Source: Desulfamplus sp. (GTDB taxonomy: Bacteria > Desulfobacterota > Desulfobacteria > Desulfobacterales > Desulfobacteraceae). Taken from it: DNA of 23,484 nucleotides. Location of the stretch: assembly GCA_015233755.1 (NCBI GenBank), contig JADFXA010000005.1:1-23484 (forward strand), read 5' to 3'. The notes below the pieces were generated by a model. The model was not told the origin of the DNA. It did not search any database and saw nothing but the letters and a program-made list of their open reading frames with translations. Both the position numbers and the translations under genes were made by a program. This document shows positions 7,530 through 15,146 of the stretch, piece after piece (the stretch's first letter is position 1; every line of letters starts with the position of its first letter).

Positions 7530-9521
7530 TTAACAAAATATGGTTATTATACCCGCAAGGATAAAATGGGATTCTATGATAAATTCTAATTGCATACTGT
7601 GATCAATTTTTCCTTTCTCATGCAACTTTATAAAATAGAGCATTGATAGCGGAATAGTTGCAATTAGGATTGCTGACGTTGATATTAGACCTGACAAAGC
7701 AGATAAAAAGAGGGTTGTTGACGCAAACAAAAGTATGTTTTGGATAATTTTTTGGCTCTTCTTCTCTCCTAATATAATTGGGATTGTCTCTTTCCCTGTT
7801 ATTCTATCTCCTTGCATCTCTAAAATTGCAAAAAAAGATGTGCGAGCAAAAAGAATTGATGTTGCAAAAATAAATGGAATAATAAACAAAATACAAACTA
7901 ATAATACTGTTTTTCCATTATTAGAGTTTGACAAAGCTGGCAGAATTGATGTTACAGTTCCCCATGCAGCAGCAATAAGAATTGTCTTTGACCCTGGAAC
8001 ATCCTTTATTCTTGTAATTCGCCGTCCTAAAAAATGAATCTTGGGAAAAGAGTCAGAATCGGGAAAAATTTTCTGGTTATAAAGAAGTCCAAGAATACTC
8101 ATAAAAGATAGAATTACAAATGGTAAAACTCCAGTTGTAAATGAGAGAAAAAGTCCTCCCGCCCCGCTTAAAATAGCTATAAAGGCAAGAATTTTCTTAT
8201 TAGATTCATAAAATTCCGCTCTTTCAGGATTATTATATCTATCTGATTTTATTGAAAATAGATTATTCAAAATCTGCATAGATAAAACATAAAGCATAGA
8301 AATAGAGGCATGAATTAAGTTATGGTCAATTTCTTGAAGCTCTGAACATGCATAAGTTAGACTTCCAGCACCAATTGCAAGGAGTAAATTACTCTTTAGG
8401 ATGAAATCTCTAACACTAAGAAGGTATGCTTTTGGTGACGGTTCATCTTTTTTAAGAGCTTCTTCAATTGCACGACAACTCTTTTTTATTATCCAATTTG
8501 GAGTTGATGCCCCTGCTGTAATAGCAATAGATTGAGCTTGAGAAAGAGCTGCCATATCAAGCTCTGACACATCTTCAATATGAAGAGCCAATGGAGTAGT
8601 TTTTTTACACATCTCAGAGTTTAAATAGTCAGTCTTATTTAGATTATAGGTAGTAGTTTGAGAGTTTGACTGATGAGTCGTAGAGCTGTATTGTCGATTA
8701 GAGAGTGTTTCAAAAGCAATTTGGGCAAGCCTTCGAGTATTTCCACTATCTTTACCACCAACTACAATAACCGCATCGCTTTTTTGAGCAATTTCACGGG
8801 TCTCTGCTTGCCTCTTTTCAGTTGAATCACATATTGTATCAAAAACTTTGTAATGTGGGCAATTTTTTAATACCCAATCTTTTATAGAATCATATAATGC
8901 AGTATCTTGTGTCGTTTGGGCAACAACAATTGCTTTTTCAAATGTTGGAAGTTTAGACAGCTCTTCAATAGTTGATACTGTATAGCCCCTATTAGTTTCA
9001 GAATCCTCGTATTCTCTACTAAATTTAACTTCATCAGATGTTTTATTAATTTCAGTCTCTTCGGATTCTCTATTAATTTTCAATTTGCCTATTCTCTTGG
9101 AATAACCCATAAGCCCCTTAACTTCTGGGTGATCCTTATCTCCTATTATTATGGTGGCAAAACCTTTGTTTGCGTGTTTTCTAATTATGGTCTGAACTCT
9201 TATAACTTTAGGGCAAGTTGCATTAATAACTGTAAAACCAGCATCTTCGAGAGATTTGTGTTCATCTGGCGGCACACCATGAGCACGAATAAGAACCGTT
9301 CCCTCCCCTTTTTCAGGAATATGATGCATGACAGGAATGCCCTTCTCCTCAAGCATATTGAGAACTTGAGGATTGTGAATCAAAGGACCATAAGTGCAAA
9401 TAGGGTCAGATGTTTTATTGGCAGCATCTAAGACCATATCAACAGCCCTACGAACACCCATACAAAATCCTGCTGTTTTGGCTATAGTAATTTTCATAAC
9501 TAATGTGAGTTTTAGTTTCAT
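7530..9521 (-). CDS. ispH: IspH (HMBPP reductase) fused to a UbiA-like prenyltransferase domain
   Basis: A 663-residue two-domain protein. Residues about 9-355 are 4-hydroxy-3-methylbut-2-enyl diphosphate reductase, the last step of the MEP isoprenoid pathway. Iron-sulfur ligands Cys20 (GFCMGVRRAV), Cys103 (ATCPKV) and Cys231 (TICDST) are present, with His49, His81 (RAHGVP), His131 and Glu133 (DHPEV), Thr204-Thr205, Ser259 and Asn261 (SGN), and Ser339 (TAGAST). Two polar insertions interrupt it (about 145-178 and 275-310). Residues about 366-663 contain several membrane segments and UbiA-type marks: NNLFSIKSDRYNNPER (419-434), KDVPGSK (506-512) and EMQGDRITGKETIPIILG (568-585). Several of the usual Asp residues are replaced (see findings). 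The TTA/ATG start at 9521 has a GGGTGAT site; the ATG at 9497 would give the textbook IspH N-terminus but lacks a ribosome site. IspH would supply precursors for the prenyl chains used by UbiA enzymes. Confidence 0.87.
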   Translation of the reverse strand: MKLKLTLVMKITIAKTAGFCMGVRRAVDMVLDAANKTSDPICTYGPLIHNPQVLNMLEEKGIPVMHHIPEKGEGTVLIRAHGVPPDEHKSLEDAGFTVINATCPKVIRVQTIIRKHANKGFATIIIGDKDHPEVKGLMGYSKRIGKLKINRESEETEINKTSDEVKFSREYEDSETNRGYTVSTIEELSKLPTFEKAIVVAQTTQDTALYDSIKDWVLKNCPHYKVFDTICDSTEKRQAETREIAQKSDAVIVVGGKDSGNTRRLAQIAFETLSNRQYSSTTHQSNSQTTTYNLNKTDYLNSEMCKKTTPLALHIEDVSELDMAALSQAQSIAITAGASTPNWIIKKSCRAIEEALKKDEPSPKAYLLSVRDFILKSNLLLAIGAGSLTYACSELQEIDHNLIHASISMLYVLSMQILNNLFSIKSDRYNNPERAEFYESNKKILAFIAILSGAGGLFLSFTTGVLPFVILSFMSILGLLYNQKIFPDSDSFPKIHFLGRRITRIKDVPGSKTILIAAAWGTVTSILPALSNSNNGKTVLLVCILFIIPFIFATSILFARTSFFAILEMQGDRITGKETIPIILGEKKSQKIIQNILLFASTTLFLSALSGLISTSAILIATIPLSMLYFIKLHEKGKIDHSMQLEFIIESHFILAGIITIFC
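8991..9080 (-). repeat. 54-base tandem duplication inside ispH
   Basis: Segments 8991-9026 and 9045-9080 match at 29 of 36 bases with a period of exactly 54 bases. In protein this is an 18-residue duplication (INRESEETEIN near 149 against FSREYEDSETN near 167) forming the first polar insertion in the IspH domain. The frame is kept. Confidence 0.7.
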
Positions 9522-9527
9522 TTATCA

Positions 9528-9549
9528 CCCATAAACTAACGCTTATGGG
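9528..9549 (-). promoter_or_regulatory. Hairpin covering the ispH-ubiA ribosome site
   Basis: On the minus strand CCCATAA (9549-9543) pairs with TTATGGG (9534-9528) over 7 bp with an 8-base loop. The GGG of the downstream arm is the start of GGGTGAT, the best ribosome site for the ATG at 9521. The fold could therefore reduce initiation. No T run follows, so it is not a terminator. Confidence 0.35.
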
Positions 9550-9571
9550 CTGACTTTATTCAAAGATTAGT

Positions 9572-10468
9572 TCAAGATAGCTTTTTTAAAAACTCAAGAA
9601 TCTGCTCAAACTCTTTATTATCTCTAAAAGTTATCTCAAACTTGCCCTTTTCTCCATGCTTTTTTATGGATACTGGACAACTTATCTTGTTTGTAAGATC
9701 CGAACAGATATTTTTAATCAAATCAATATCTTGAGAATGAGCATTTCCCTTTTTAGCCTCTTTTTCAGATTTAACTTTTTTTACAAGCTGTTCAGTTGCT
9801 CGAACAGAGAGATTTCTTGCGACAACCATCCCCCATATTTTAATCTGACTTTCATCATCTACAGCACCCAAAATAGCACGGGCATGCCCCATTGTTATCT
9901 CATCATCGGCAAGGCTTTTCATAATAGGGGCTGGTAAACCGCGAAGTCTTAAGAAATTGGCAATTGTTGATCTATTTTTTCCTATTTTTTGGGCAACCAT
10001 CTCTTGAGTATATTGAAATTCGCTTATTAGCCTGTAATAGGCTTCTGCCTCTTCAAGAGGGTTTAAATTAGCTCTTTGAACATTCTCAATAATTGACACC
10101 TCAAGAACCTGCTCATCTGTCATCTCCCTTATAATTGCTGGTACATGCTCAAGATTGGCGCGTTTTGCTGCTCTAAGCCGCCTCTCTCCTGCAATTAACT
10201 CATATCCAGCTCCACTTCCATTTTGCTGTTTTCTTACCAAAAGTGGTTGGAGAATTCCTTGTTCAATTATTGAATTCGTAAGTTTTTCAAGCTCTTCTTC
10301 AGAAAAAGATGTGCGGGGTTGAAAACGATTAGGAACAATATCTTCAACTCTGCACATGAAAAAATTAACTGACTTTTCATCTATATCTAAAGAATCAATA
10401 TTTGGAATAAGGGCTGATATTCCCCTACCAAGCCCTGTTTTTTTTCCTATCTTCATATTGATGGTCAT
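9572..10468 (-). CDS. parB: Chromosome-partitioning protein ParB
   Basis: A CTP-dependent DNA clamp that loads at parS and works with ParA in chromosome segregation. With the ATG at 10468 the protein has 298 residues. It begins with the usual GLGRG-SALIP leader (about 12-22), then the N-terminal CTP-binding domain with box II GERRLRA (94-100) and ENVQRANLNPLEEA (128-141). A helix-turn-helix follows (about 154-176) that reads parS, and then a C-terminal dimerisation region. A TTG at 10486 would extend the frame by six residues but has no ribosome site. The ATG at 10468 has GGGAG 11 bases upstream, and an inner ATG at 10456 is also possible. It lies 44 bases after parA. No parS-like palindrome was seen in the window. 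Confidence 0.93.
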   Translation of the reverse strand: MTINMKIGKKTGLGRGISALIPNIDSLDIDEKSVNFFMCRVEDIVPNRFQPRTSFSEEELEKLTNSIIEQGILQPLLVRKQQNGSGAGYELIAGERRLRAAKRANLEHVPAIIREMTDEQVLEVSIIENVQRANLNPLEEAEAYYRLISEFQYTQEMVAQKIGKNRSTIANFLRLRGLPAPIMKSLADDEITMGHARAILGAVDDESQIKIWGMVVARNLSVRATEQLVKKVKSEKEAKKGNAHSQDIDLIKNICSDLTNKISCPVSIKKHGEKGKFEITFRDNKEFEQILEFLKKLS

Positions 10469-10512
10469 CTTGCGGTTGGCTCCCAATTGTTTTGTTATAA
10501 ACTAACACGATT

Positions 10513-11322
10513 TTAAGCTGATACCTCTTTTGCAATTAACTCATCTGCAAGTTCAAGATAGCTAATTGATGCAAAAGAAGATGGATCATAAGTGATTACA
10601 GGCATTCCAAAACTTGGGGCTTCTCCAAGTTTTACGCTTCTTGGAATCTTAGTCTTAAATAGAAGCTCTTTAAAATAACCTTCTGCATCTTGAGCAACCT
10701 GTCTTGAGAGATTTGTTCTTTTGTCAAACATGGTCATAACAATGCCTTCAATCTTAAGAGATGGATTAAATGACTGTTTGATGAGTTTAATAGTCTTTAT
10801 TAGTTGACCAACACCCTCTAATGCAAGGAATTCACTTTGCAAAGGTATAATAACCGATTGGGCAGCAGTAAGGGCATTTAGAGTTAAAAGGCTTAAAGAT
10901 GGCGGGCAATCAATGATTATATAGTCAAAGTCAAAACTATTATCTGCATTAACATTGCTCTCTGCTCTATTGTTATTTAAAGTTGCAAGAAGTTTTTTTA
11001 GTATCTCTTCTCTGCCTTTTGCTGCCATCATCTCAACCTCAAATCCAATAAGCTCAACATCAGATGGAGCTATCATAAGATTTTCCATAGCCGTAGGTTG
11101 AATCACGTCTATTATATTTGCCTCCCCGATAAGCCCGTGGTATAGAGAGTAGTCAAGAGAAGATTTGTTTATTCTTATTGCGGTTGTTGCGTTTGCTTGA
11201 GGATCGCAATCTACAAGAAGAGTCTTTTTACCTTTCTGTGCAAGGGCTGCCGAAAGATTTACAGCAGTTGTTGTTTTGCCAACCCCGCCTTTTTGATTTG
11301 AAATAGTTATTATTTTTGTCAT
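10513..11322 (-). CDS. parA: Chromosome-partitioning ATPase ParA (Soj)
   Basis: A deviant-Walker ATPase that binds DNA as an ATP dimer and drives ParB-parS movement. The deviant Walker A box KGGVGKTTT is at residues 11-19, with the signature lysine at 11. The switch DCDPQAN is at 38-44, and Walker B IIIDCPPS at 135-142. At 269 residues it is close to Soj length and lacks the N-terminal DNA-binding extension of plasmid ParA, which supports a chromosomal type. Residues about 116-131 (NNNRAESNVNADNSFD) look like a polar insertion just before Walker B. It is followed by parB after 44 bases and preceded by the REC-TPR gene, so the usual rsmG/mnmG neighbours of parAB are absent on this side. Confidence 0.94.
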   Translation of the reverse strand: MTKIITISNQKGGVGKTTTAVNLSAALAQKGKKTLLVDCDPQANATTAIRINKSSLDYSLYHGLIGEANIIDVIQPTAMENLMIAPSDVELIGFEVEMMAAKGREEILKKLLATLNNNRAESNVNADNSFDFDYIIIDCPPSLSLLTLNALTAAQSVIIPLQSEFLALEGVGQLIKTIKLIKQSFNPSLKIEGIVMTMFDKRTNLSRQVAQDAEGYFKELLFKTKIPRSVKLGEAPSFGMPVITYDPSSFASISYLELADELIAKEVSA

Positions 11323-11384
11323 AAACTTAATTTATCAATATTATATTTTATATTATAAGTAATAGTTGCAATCCTATATCTTTC

Positions 11385-12560
11385 TTAGAAATTATTTTTT
11401 CTAAGCTCTAATGCCATTGGATGTTTTGGGTCAATTTTAAGTATCTGAGTTAAGTAATTCTCTACAACATAAGGTCTCTTTTTTTGACCATATATTATTG
11501 CAAGTTTAAGCTTTAAATCAATTTGCTCTTCTTTTGTTAGATTAGTTTCAATGTTAGGACTATTATTAGCATCTTCATAGCATTGCAATGCCTTATCAGG
11601 CTCATTAGTTTCTGTATAAATTTTGGCAGCTTTTAACTTTAAATCAAGCCGTTCTGGTTCTTCTTCCATTAAATTTACAATCAAATCTTTAGCATAAGCA
11701 TATTCTCCATATTCAATACATATATTTATAACATTGTCTCTTATTGATAGAGTATCTTTAGATTTTTTCATCAACCGAGTAAATATATCTAAAGCCTGAG
11801 ACGACATACCTTTTTCAATAAGTTTCTCACCTATTTCCACACCTTTCTCAATGATCTGTGGACCAAACACCCTTGCTTGTTCATAGTAATTAAGAGCATT
11901 GAGCAAATCATTTTTTTTCAAATAAAAATCTACAAGCAAAAACCTTGAAACATCATCTTCTCTATTGACTATAACTGCTTTTTGAAGACACTTTTCTGTC
12001 ATATTTTCATTATTCACTTTTTGATATAACAGCCCAAGGTTTCTTAAAATTCTTGATGCTTTTGGTTTTTCTTGAAGTGCAAGACGTGTCTCTTCAATTG
12101 CTTTTTCTATATCTCCAGCCTCTTCAAAATCTCTTGCATTACGAAGATGAATAGTTGCTTTATCTGGATTATTGGCAGAGTAGATTACTATTTTGACCTT
12201 CTCCTCAAGTGATTTCATTGTTAAAGGTTTAAGCAAATAGGCATCAATATCAGTTTCTGCAACATTGAGGACAATGTCTCTTTCTGCTTCAGCAGTAATC
12301 ATAATTACAGGCATGTCCCTGAACTCTTTTGTATTTCTGATTTTAGTGAGAAGCTCAATCCCATTCATTACAGGCATATTCCAATCAATTACTGCCATAT
12401 CAACATGAACTTCAGAGAGCATTTTCAATGCTTCCTTGCCGTTTTCTGCATGGCGTATGTTGCTGCCGAGCTGTAGTTGTTTAAACATGTTGCGTATGGA
12501 AAGCCTCATGCTTTTCATATCATCAACTATCAGAACTGACATGGTGTTTATATCGATCAT
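11385..12560 (-). CDS. Response regulator with C-terminal TPR repeats
   Basis: A 391-residue cytoplasmic protein with an N-terminal receiver domain (about 6-125). All key residues are present: Asp13-Asp14, phospho-acceptor Asp59 in VIDWNMP, Thr89 in MITAE, and Lys111 in LLKPL. Residues about 133-391 are helical and repeat-like, with TPR-type spacing (for example AIEETRLAL, ALNYYEQA, ALQCYEDA, VVENYLTQIL). There is no DNA-binding or enzymatic output, so it should act by phosphorylation-dependent protein contact. The start is set at the ATG at 12560, because GAGGTG lies directly before it; an upstream TTG (12581) in frame has no such site. It heads the run towards parAB. A kinase is not fixed by the sequence, but the CheY-like receiver could be served by the hybrid kinase ending at 12678. 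Confidence 0.85.
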   Translation of the reverse strand: MIDINTMSVLIVDDMKSMRLSIRNMFKQLQLGSNIRHAENGKEALKMLSEVHVDMAVIDWNMPVMNGIELLTKIRNTKEFRDMPVIMITAEAERDIVLNVAETDIDAYLLKPLTMKSLEEKVKIVIYSANNPDKATIHLRNARDFEEAGDIEKAIEETRLALQEKPKASRILRNLGLLYQKVNNENMTEKCLQKAVIVNREDDVSRFLLVDFYLKKNDLLNALNYYEQARVFGPQIIEKGVEIGEKLIEKGMSSQALDIFTRLMKKSKDTLSIRDNVINICIEYGEYAYAKDLIVNLMEEEPERLDLKLKAAKIYTETNEPDKALQCYEDANNSPNIETNLTKEEQIDLKLKLAIIYGQKKRPYVVENYLTQILKIDPKHPMALELRKNNF

Positions 12561-12615
12561 TTGCACCTCACATACTATCAATAATAATTACTTTTATAGG
12601 ATTCTCGGTCATAAA

Positions 12616-12644
12616 ATTATAAGCATAGAGTTGACAATTTTTAA
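12616..12644 (-). promoter_or_regulatory. Candidate sigma-70 promoter for the REC-TPR/parAB run
   Basis: On the minus strand a perfect TATAAT (12621-12616) lies 17 bases after TTAAAA (12644-12639), which matches TTGACA at 4 of 6 positions. Transcription would start near 12608, about 48 bases before the ATG at 12560. The upstream part overlaps the palindrome at 12627-12659. The call rests on motif match only. Confidence 0.35.
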
Positions 12645-12659
12645 ACAGTTGTCAACTCT
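12627..12659. repeat. 11-bp perfect inverted repeat between signalling genes
   Basis: AGAGTTGACAA (12627-12637) and TTGTCAACTCT (12649-12659) are perfect inverted copies with an 11-base AT-rich spacer. It lies 18 bases after the hybrid-kinase stop codon and overlaps the -35 area of the candidate promoter for the next gene. Neither strand has a T run after the stem, so it may be an operator, a transcript 3'-end hairpin, or both. Confidence 0.6.
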
Positions 12660-12677
12660 TTAGAAATATTTAAAAGG

Positions 12678-15128
12678 TCAAGCTATAGGATAACCAATAA
12701 ATTCAACAAAAATCTTAAACTCTTTTTTTACCTTGTCCATTATTGATAGAGAATCAATCTGGCTTAAAGAACCACTTTTAGCGGCCGTTTCCATCTCAAG
12801 AGCAGCATTTTTAAGTAGAGATGCGTGAACATTTGCAGAAGAGCCTTTTAGAGCATGACTTAAAGCTCTAATTGTTTCTGATTCACCAGCTTTAACAGCC
12901 TTTTCAAGAGAGTTTACAATCTCAGCTGCCTCTTCAACAAATGCCCCTAATATCAAATCTACACTCTCCTCATCTCCGCCAAATCTCTCAACCATCGCAG
13001 CTTTATCAAATGGTTTTAAGTTATCTATCAACTCCTCTTTGTCAAATGACTTTGAGCTATCTGTCAACTCCTCTTTGTCAAATGACTTTGAGCTATCTGT
13101 CAAGTCCTCTTTTTCAAATGAATTTGGGTTATCTACCAAAAAGTCTTCTTTTTCTAAAACATCTTCTAATATCTCTTTTGGTGTAGAAATTGTAGAATTA
13201 TGAATTATAGAATTAGTGCTAAATGAATTTTGATTATATGGAGTTATAGAAAAAAATTTTTTAAGAATCTGAGCAAGACTTTCAGGGTCAACTGGCTTAG
13301 ATATAAAGTCATTCATACCAGCTCTAATACATTTTTCTCTATCACCTTTCATTGCATTAGCTGTCATAGCAACAATCGGGACATGAGAATAAAAACCTTC
13401 AACTCTGTTTAAACTATTTAGCTCTTCATCTTCTTGAGATAACTTATTATTCTTAAATCTTTCAGCTCTTTCAAATTCCCGAATCATTTGAGTTGCTGTA
13501 AAACCATCCATTACAGGCATCTGACAATCCATAAATATAATATCATAATGGGTTGACCTTACTTTGTCCACACCTTCTTTACCATTAAAAGCCTCATCAG
13601 CATGATACCCAAGTTTTGATAAGAGTGTTTTTGCAACAATCATATTTGTCTCATTATCTTCAACCACAAGAATTTTTTTAAGGTGCTTTTTGTTCTCTGC
13701 AATAGAGTATCTGGTTACAATAGCGCTATTTAGAATAAAATCGCTGCAACTATTTGTCCGTTTAGAGGTTATGGATCTAAGGCAATCGTTTAAGAGTTCA
13801 CTATCAACTGGCTTGCTTATATATGCTGAAAATCCAAGTTTTTCAAAGTGTTTAGCATCTCCTTTTTTACCAGTCCCTGTAATTAAAACTAATTTGATAT
13901 CTTTAAGTAAATCTATCTCCTTAACCTTTTTTATCAAACTTTCAGGGTTTATACTACCGCTTTGAATATCAACAATAACAACATCAAAAGTTTTTCCTTT
14001 ACTATTAAAATCTCCATTTTCTTCTATTTTACAACTATTTTCATTATCATCATTATCAAGATCAAGCAATTTTACTCCATTGATAAGTTTCTCAATTGCA
14101 ACTTCAATACTATCTGCCGCATCATTTTTAATATTTAATGTTGTAAGCAACTCCTGGAGATAACGACATGCTGTTAAATCATCTCCAACAACAAGAACAT
14201 TATGAGTCATAATTGGTTGGCTTATCATGTTTTCAACATCAATATTAAAGTTTATATCAGAAATATCTTCAGGTTGCTGCTTTTCAAGCTCAATTATGAA
14301 CCAAAATGTGCTGCCGATTAAATCATCACTCTCAACACCTATTTTGCCGTTCATAAGCTCAACAAGCATTTTACAGATAGATAATCCAAGCCCTGTGCCG
14401 CCAAATTGCCTTGTTGTTGATGCATCTGCTTGGTGAAATGGCAGAAATAGATTGCTAATTTTATCTTTTGGAATACCAATACCTGTATCATCAATGGAAA
14501 ATTTAATACGTGCATGGGTATCTGTCTCATCTTCAAGAGAAACCTTAATAGTAACTCCACCACTTTCAGTAAATTTAATAGCATTCCCTGTAAGGTTATT
14601 CATAATTTGGCGAAGCCTGCCCGGATCGCCCTTAAGAAGTCTTGGGACATCAGGAGGCATGATAAATGAAAATTCAAGACCTTTGTTTTTAGCCTGAATT
14701 GCAGGCATTGCATTTATATCTTCCATTGTGATTTGAAGATCAAAGTTTCTCTTTTCAAACTCTAACTTACCAGCCTCAATTTTTGAAAAATCAAGAATAT
14801 CATTAATGAGAGATAACAAGGCATTTGCACTTGAAAATACAAGGGAGGCATATTTTTTTTGTTCAGGAGTCAGAGGCGTATCCATAAGAATGTGCATCAT
14901 TCCAATAATGCCATTCATAGGAGTTCTTATCTCATGGCTCATGTTGGCAAGAAACTCACTTTTTACTTTGATTGCCCGTTCTGCCTGAATTTCATAATCG
15001 TGAAATTTCTCTTTCAGCTCTTGAAGCTCTTTTCTCAACGATTCAAGCTCGTTTATCTCGCTTTCATCACTTTTAAGAAGAATTGGCATTTTATTATTTG
15101 TAGTTAGTGTCAAAGCATCGTTAATCAT
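12678..15128 (-). CDS. Hybrid histidine kinase, HisKA-HATPase-REC-REC-Hpt
   Basis: An 816-residue soluble phosphorelay kinase with no membrane segment and no PAS, GAF or HAMP input domain. Order: coiled coil (25-57), HisKA with phospho-His65 in SHEIRTPMNG, HATPase with N box Asn182, D box DDTGIGIP (213-220) and G box GGTGLGLS (243-250). REC1 (about 309-450) has Asp316-Asp317, Asp387 and Lys439. REC2 (about 485-626) has Glu490-Asp491, phospho-Asp534 in MDCQMP, Thr589 and Lys611. The C-terminal Hpt domain (about 705-816) has His758 in SHALKGSSAN. REC1 and REC2 each carry polar insertions (about 355-380 and 557-580), and a repeat-rich linker (about 655-710) precedes Hpt. AGGAGAT lies 6 bases before the ATG. 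It follows the AI-2E gene by 18 bases, so it is probably co-transcribed with the sia cluster. Confidence 0.92.
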   Translation of the reverse strand: MINDALTLTTNNKMPILLKSDESEINELESLRKELQELKEKFHDYEIQAERAIKVKSEFLANMSHEIRTPMNGIIGMMHILMDTPLTPEQKKYASLVFSSANALLSLINDILDFSKIEAGKLEFEKRNFDLQITMEDINAMPAIQAKNKGLEFSFIMPPDVPRLLKGDPGRLRQIMNNLTGNAIKFTESGGVTIKVSLEDETDTHARIKFSIDDTGIGIPKDKISNLFLPFHQADASTTRQFGGTGLGLSICKMLVELMNGKIGVESDDLIGSTFWFIIELEKQQPEDISDINFNIDVENMISQPIMTHNVLVVGDDLTACRYLQELLTTLNIKNDAADSIEVAIEKLINGVKLLDLDNDDNENSCKIEENGDFNSKGKTFDVVIVDIQSGSINPESLIKKVKEIDLLKDIKLVLITGTGKKGDAKHFEKLGFSAYISKPVDSELLNDCLRSITSKRTNSCSDFILNSAIVTRYSIAENKKHLKKILVVEDNETNMIVAKTLLSKLGYHADEAFNGKEGVDKVRSTHYDIIFMDCQMPVMDGFTATQMIREFERAERFKNNKLSQEDEELNSLNRVEGFYSHVPIVAMTANAMKGDREKCIRAGMNDFISKPVDPESLAQILKKFFSITPYNQNSFSTNSIIHNSTISTPKEILEDVLEKEDFLVDNPNSFEKEDLTDSSKSFDKEELTDSSKSFDKEELIDNLKPFDKAAMVERFGGDEESVDLILGAFVEEAAEIVNSLEKAVKAGESETIRALSHALKGSSANVHASLLKNAALEMETAAKSGSLSQIDSLSIMDKVKKEFKIFVEFIGYPIA
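13006..13149 (-). repeat. 36-base tandem repeat in the hybrid kinase linker
   Basis: Four copies of a 36-base unit begin at 13006, 13042, 13078 and 13114, each opening with TCAAATG on the plus strand. The middle two are nearly identical. In protein they give 12-residue units of the type SFDKEELTDSSK (about residues 670-717). A diverged fifth unit (LEKEDFLVDNPN) may precede them. The array links REC2 to the Hpt domain. Confidence 0.85.
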
Positions 15129-15146
15129 GTAGCATCTCCTGAAATT

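Noticed and set aside
7127..7564. 145-residue plus-strand open frame
   Set aside because: Antisense to the start of the FapA-like gene and the gap beside it; no domain or start signal.
9572..11322. parS site near parAB
   Set aside because: I looked for the TGTTTCACGTGAAACA palindrome or close variants and saw none in the window; a motif scan would settle it.
12631..12636. TTGACA as a plus-strand -35 box
   Set aside because: No TATAAT-like -10 lies 16-18 bases downstream on that strand, and no plus-strand gene follows.
13006..13149. CRISPR-like array because of the 36-base period
   Set aside because: Units are directly adjacent with no spacers and keep the reading frame of the kinase, so this is a coding tandem repeat.
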